Source: Streptomyces lucensis JCM 4490 (GTDB lineage: Bacteria > Actinomycetota > Actinomycetes > Streptomycetales > Streptomycetaceae). Taken from it: a stretch of DNA of 64,000 nucleotides. Positions 62,041 through 64,000 of the stretch are shown one piece after another. The DNA lies in the NCBI RefSeq assembly GCF_014650035.1, contig NZ_BMUE01000019.1, forward strand, positions 1 through 64,000, in the 5' to 3' direction. The notes beneath the pieces were generated by a model. The model searched no databases. It was not told the DNA's origin and was given only the letters and a program-made list of their open reading frames with translations. The translations under genes were made by a program, and so were the position numbers. Each line of letters begins with the position of its first letter. Position 1 is the stretch's first letter.

Positions 62041-62837
62041 CCGCGCTGAGAACACCGCCGCCGCCCCTGCCGGTACGGGACAAGGCGGTCACGCGCGCGC
62101 TGTCCCCGATGCTGACCCGGCTGGCCGAGGAACGGGCCACCGGTGTCCTGCTGCGCGAACACGGCACCCTGTACCTCGCCGAGGGCCGGGTGGTGCACGC
62201 CGAGAGCGCGTTCGCCCCGGGCCTCGACGTGCTCCTCACGGCCCACGGCACCCTCGCCGGCGCCGCCTGGCAGCGGGCCGTCGCCGACACCCCGGGTCCG
62301 CTCCAGGCCGCCGAACTCCTCCTGGACCTGGGGCGGCTGCCGGCGGGCGCGCTGGAACTGTGCCATCTGGACGCGCTGTACGACGCCGGGTACTTCGCAC
62401 TGGCGCCGAGCAGCAGCCCGGGCCGGTTCCGCTACGACAACACGCCCCGGCTCGGCCCCCTGCCCTCGGTCCCGGTCGTGGCGCTGGAACGCGAGACACT
62501 GCGCCGCCGCCTGCTGCTGCACCGGCTGTGGCCCGACCCGGCCACCGACAGCGCCCCGCTGGTGCGCGCGGAGCAGCGGAGCGCCTCACCGGTCACGCCC
62601 CGGCAGCGGGCGGTGCTGGACCGCGTGGACGGCGTCCGCACGGCCGCCGGGATCGCCCGGAACCTGGGCCGCCAGGCCTTCCACACGCTCGTCGACGTGC
62701 GCCGGCTCGCGGCGGCCGGCCACGTCGTCCCGGCGGCGCAGGTGTTCGCGCATCCCGCCCCGCCGCCCCCACCCCCGGTCACCGACCCCGACATCGCGCT
62801 GCTGAAGAGGCTCAGGGATGCGCTGGAGGCGCTTTGA
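62037..62837 (+). CDS. DUF4388-like N-terminal domain with winged-helix-like C-terminus
   Basis: 266 residues from the ATG at 62037, overlapping the previous gene (ATGA). Residues ~20-120 resemble a DUF4388/PATAN-like domain (MLTRLAEERATGVLLREHGT, YLAEGRVVHAESAF), common in bacterial signalling proteins. Residues ~195-245 look like a winged helix (VTPRQRAVLDRVDGVRTAAG, FHTLVDVRRLAAAGHV). The tail is Pro-rich. Likely a signalling partner of the roadblock proteins; the binding partner is unknown. Confidence 0.75.
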   Translation: MTALRTPPPPLPVRDKAVTRALSPMLTRLAEERATGVLLREHGTLYLAEGRVVHAESAFAPGLDVLLTAHGTLAGAAWQRAVADTPGPLQAAELLLDLGRLPAGALELCHLDALYDAGYFALAPSSSPGRFRYDNTPRLGPLPSVPVVALERETLRRRLLLHRLWPDPATDSAPLVRAEQRSASPVTPRQRAVLDRVDGVRTAAGIARNLGRQAFHTLVDVRRLAAAGHVVPAAQVFAHPAPPPPPPVTDPDIALLKRLRDALEAL

Positions 62838-62868
62838 ACGGCACCGCCCCGCCGAGAGGAGAGAGCTG

Positions 62869-63381
62869 ATGGTGTCCGAGGAGGACCACCGGACCGTCCT
62901 GGCCGAGCTGCACCGGCTGCGTAGCCGGGTGCCCCAGCTCACCGGCGCGCTCGCGGCCGGCGTCGACGGCCTCGTCGTCGCCCACGACACCCCCGGGGTC
63001 GACCCGGAGGGCCTGTCGGCGCTCACCGCCGCCGCGCTCGGCGTCTCGGTCCGGGTCGCCGACGCCACCGGACACGGCGGCCTGCGCGAACTGCTGGTAC
63101 GCGGCGAGCGCGGCTACGTCGCCACCTACGCCGCCGGCCGCACCGCCGTGCTGACCCTGCTGGCCCAGGACCGGGTCAACGTCGGCCGGCTGCACCTCGA
63201 GGGACGCCGGGCCGGCGCCCGGATCGGGGAGCTGCTCGACGCGGCCGAAGCCGCGGCCCGGACCGCCCGCGCGGCCGAACGGCCACTGGGCGCCGTCAGC
63301 GCCGCACCCCCCACCCGTGTCCGAACCACCCGAACACCCCGCACCAACGGCGCCGACGCGCGCACCGCAACCGACAGTTGA
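62869..63381 (+). CDS. roadblock/LC7-like protein 2
   Basis: 170 residues from the ATG at 62869, with GAGAGGAGAG upstream; an in-frame start at 62818 would overlap the preceding gene. Residues ~1-120 have the roadblock pattern (LTGALAAGVDGLVVAHDTPG, LSALTAAALGVSVRVADATG, VATYAAGRTAVLTLLAQDRV), and LDAAEAAARTARAAERPL forms a terminal helix; the last ~30 residues are Thr/Arg/Pro-rich and disordered. Third gene of the cluster. Confidence 0.75.
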   Translation: MVSEEDHRTVLAELHRLRSRVPQLTGALAAGVDGLVVAHDTPGVDPEGLSALTAAALGVSVRVADATGHGGLRELLVRGERGYVATYAAGRTAVLTLLAQDRVNVGRLHLEGRRAGARIGELLDAAEAAARTARAAERPLGAVSAAPPTRVRTTRTPRTNGADARTATDS

Positions 63382-63401
63382 ACCCTCCGGGAGGAACCGC
63401 C

Positions 63402-63776
63402 ATGGCCAACACCGAGACCGCGCTGAAGGAAGCCCTCACCTCCATCGAGGGCGCCACCGGGGTCGCGCTCGTCGACTACACCAGCGGCATGGCGCTGGGC
63501 ACGATGGGCGGGAGCAAGACCTTCGACCTGAACGTGGCCGCCGCCGGCAACACCGACGTGATCCGCGCCAAGATGCGCACGATGGAGATGCTGGGCCTCA
63601 AGGGCGACATCGAGGACGTCCTCATCACCCTCTCGGACCAGTACCACCTGATCCGCCTGCTCAAGAGCCGCGGCGGCAACGGCCTCTTCCTCTACCTGGT
63701 CCTCGACGCGGCCCGGGCGAACCTGGCGATGGCCCGGCACCAGCTGAAGCGGATCGAGGCCGAGCTGGAGGTCTGA
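63402..63776 (+). CDS. roadblock/LC7 domain protein 3
   Basis: 124 residues from the ATG at 63402, with GGGAGGA 7 bp upstream. Single roadblock domain close to the first gene of the cluster: LTSIEGATGVALVDYTSGMA, DVLITLSDQYHLIRLLKSRG, LVLDAARANLAMARHQLKRI. It lacks the Pro-rich tail. Probably a dimeric regulator of a small GTPase not present in the window. Confidence 0.85.
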   Translation: MANTETALKEALTSIEGATGVALVDYTSGMALGTMGGSKTFDLNVAAAGNTDVIRAKMRTMEMLGLKGDIEDVLITLSDQYHLIRLLKSRGGNGLFLYLVLDAARANLAMARHQLKRIEAELEV

Positions 63777-63795
63777 GGCCGCCCGCCGGACGGCG

Positions 63796-64000
63796 TCAGA
63801 CCGGGGCAGCGGTACGGCGGCGGGCCCCGCCCGGGGCCGCGTCGCCGGCCGCGACGCCCGTGCCGCGCAGCCCCTTGACGGCCTTGCCCGCCGGGCCGCC
63901 GCCACACCGGTCGAGCCAGTCGACCCGCACCCACAGCAGCGTCTGCCCGGCCCGCTCGCGCCGTCCGAGCCACGCGGCCTTCAGCCGGAGCCCGGCACCG
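63796..64000 (-). CDS. C-terminal fragment of a gene running off the right edge
   Basis: The minus-strand frame ending at the TGA at 63796-63798 stays open to the window edge (67 residues visible). It reads LRLKAAWLGRRERAGQTLLW then VRVDWLDRCGGGPAGKAV and a Gly/Ala/Arg-rich end, with good high-GC codon bias. The family is not recognised. Convergent with the roadblock cluster, stops 19 bp apart. Confidence 0.6.
   Translation of the reverse strand, partial: GAGLRLKAAWLGRRERAGQTLLWVRVDWLDRCGGGPAGKAVKGLRGTGVAAGDAAPGGARRRTAAPV

Overview
The window is high-GC actinobacterial chromosome, almost certainly from a Streptomyces species close to S. coelicolor. The evidence is the very high G+C with third-position bias, GTG/TTG starts, a WhiB that reads as the 87-residue S. 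coelicolor form, and a gene order that matches, from memory and not by search, the S. coelicolor block around SCO3020-SCO3078. This is core chromosome. I see no phage, IS element, CRISPR array or tRNA gene.

Layout. (1) 1-300: promoter and leader of a ribosomal RNA operon read leftwards; the 16S gene lies off the left edge. (2) 0.3-10.9 kb: SpoIIM-like and RDD membrane proteins, S-adenosylhomocysteinase, a cation diffusion facilitator, then the sugar-phosphate set manA, SIS isomerase, Trm112 and manB, and a DUF3499 protein. (3) 11.2-17.2 kb: small metallopeptidase-like protein, DUF5719 exported protein, and a 1227-residue membrane glycosyltransferase. (4) 17.5-23.8 kb: whiB, a divergent cysteine dioxygenase preceded by a polycysteine upstream ORF, the F420 genes fbiA-fbiB, an AlkA-like glycosylase and a mannose-1-phosphate guanylyltransferase. 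(5) 24-36.6 kb: a TIGR03089 protein followed by six LytR-CpsA-Psr (LCP) family genes, interleaved with an ExoA-like glycosyltransferase and an acyl-CoA thioesterase. (6) 36.6-45.3 kb: methyltransferase, Cys/Met-rich copper-binding four-helix protein, acyl-CoA dehydrogenase, UDP-sugar dehydrogenase, CGNR-type regulator facing two VOC genes, and purK-purE-dipeptidase. (7) 45.5-54.5 kb: GtrA protein, two-component system, POT peptide transporter, a partner-switching sigma module (PrsI/ArsI/SigI type) and a sigma-like/zinc-finger/lectin membrane fusion. (8) 54.5-60 kb: histidine utilisation cluster hutU-M20 hydrolase-hutF-hutI. (9) 60-64 kb: PLP decarboxylase and a four-gene roadblock signalling cluster, with a truncated gene at the right edge.

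How it fits together. Regions 2-5 make activated mannose and glucose (manA, manB, manC-type enzyme), contain two polymer glycosyltransferases, and carry LCP enzymes that attach glycopolymers to peptidoglycan. The arrangement parallels the mycobacterial manA/manB/whiB2/fbiAB/manC/LCP neighbourhood, so it looks like an old cell-envelope locus with whiB (sporulation septation) embedded in it.

The most novel signals are: the cysteine-run upstream ORF before cysteine dioxygenase; the sigma/anti-sigma/lectin fusion; three 23-24 bp tandem arrays lying against the 3' ends of convergent or tandem genes, two of them attached to the same dispersed repeat; clustered GTTAC operator half-sites between the CGNR and VOC genes; and the M20 hydrolase that replaces HutG in the hut operon. 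All family names come from reading sequence and motifs; no database search was run.
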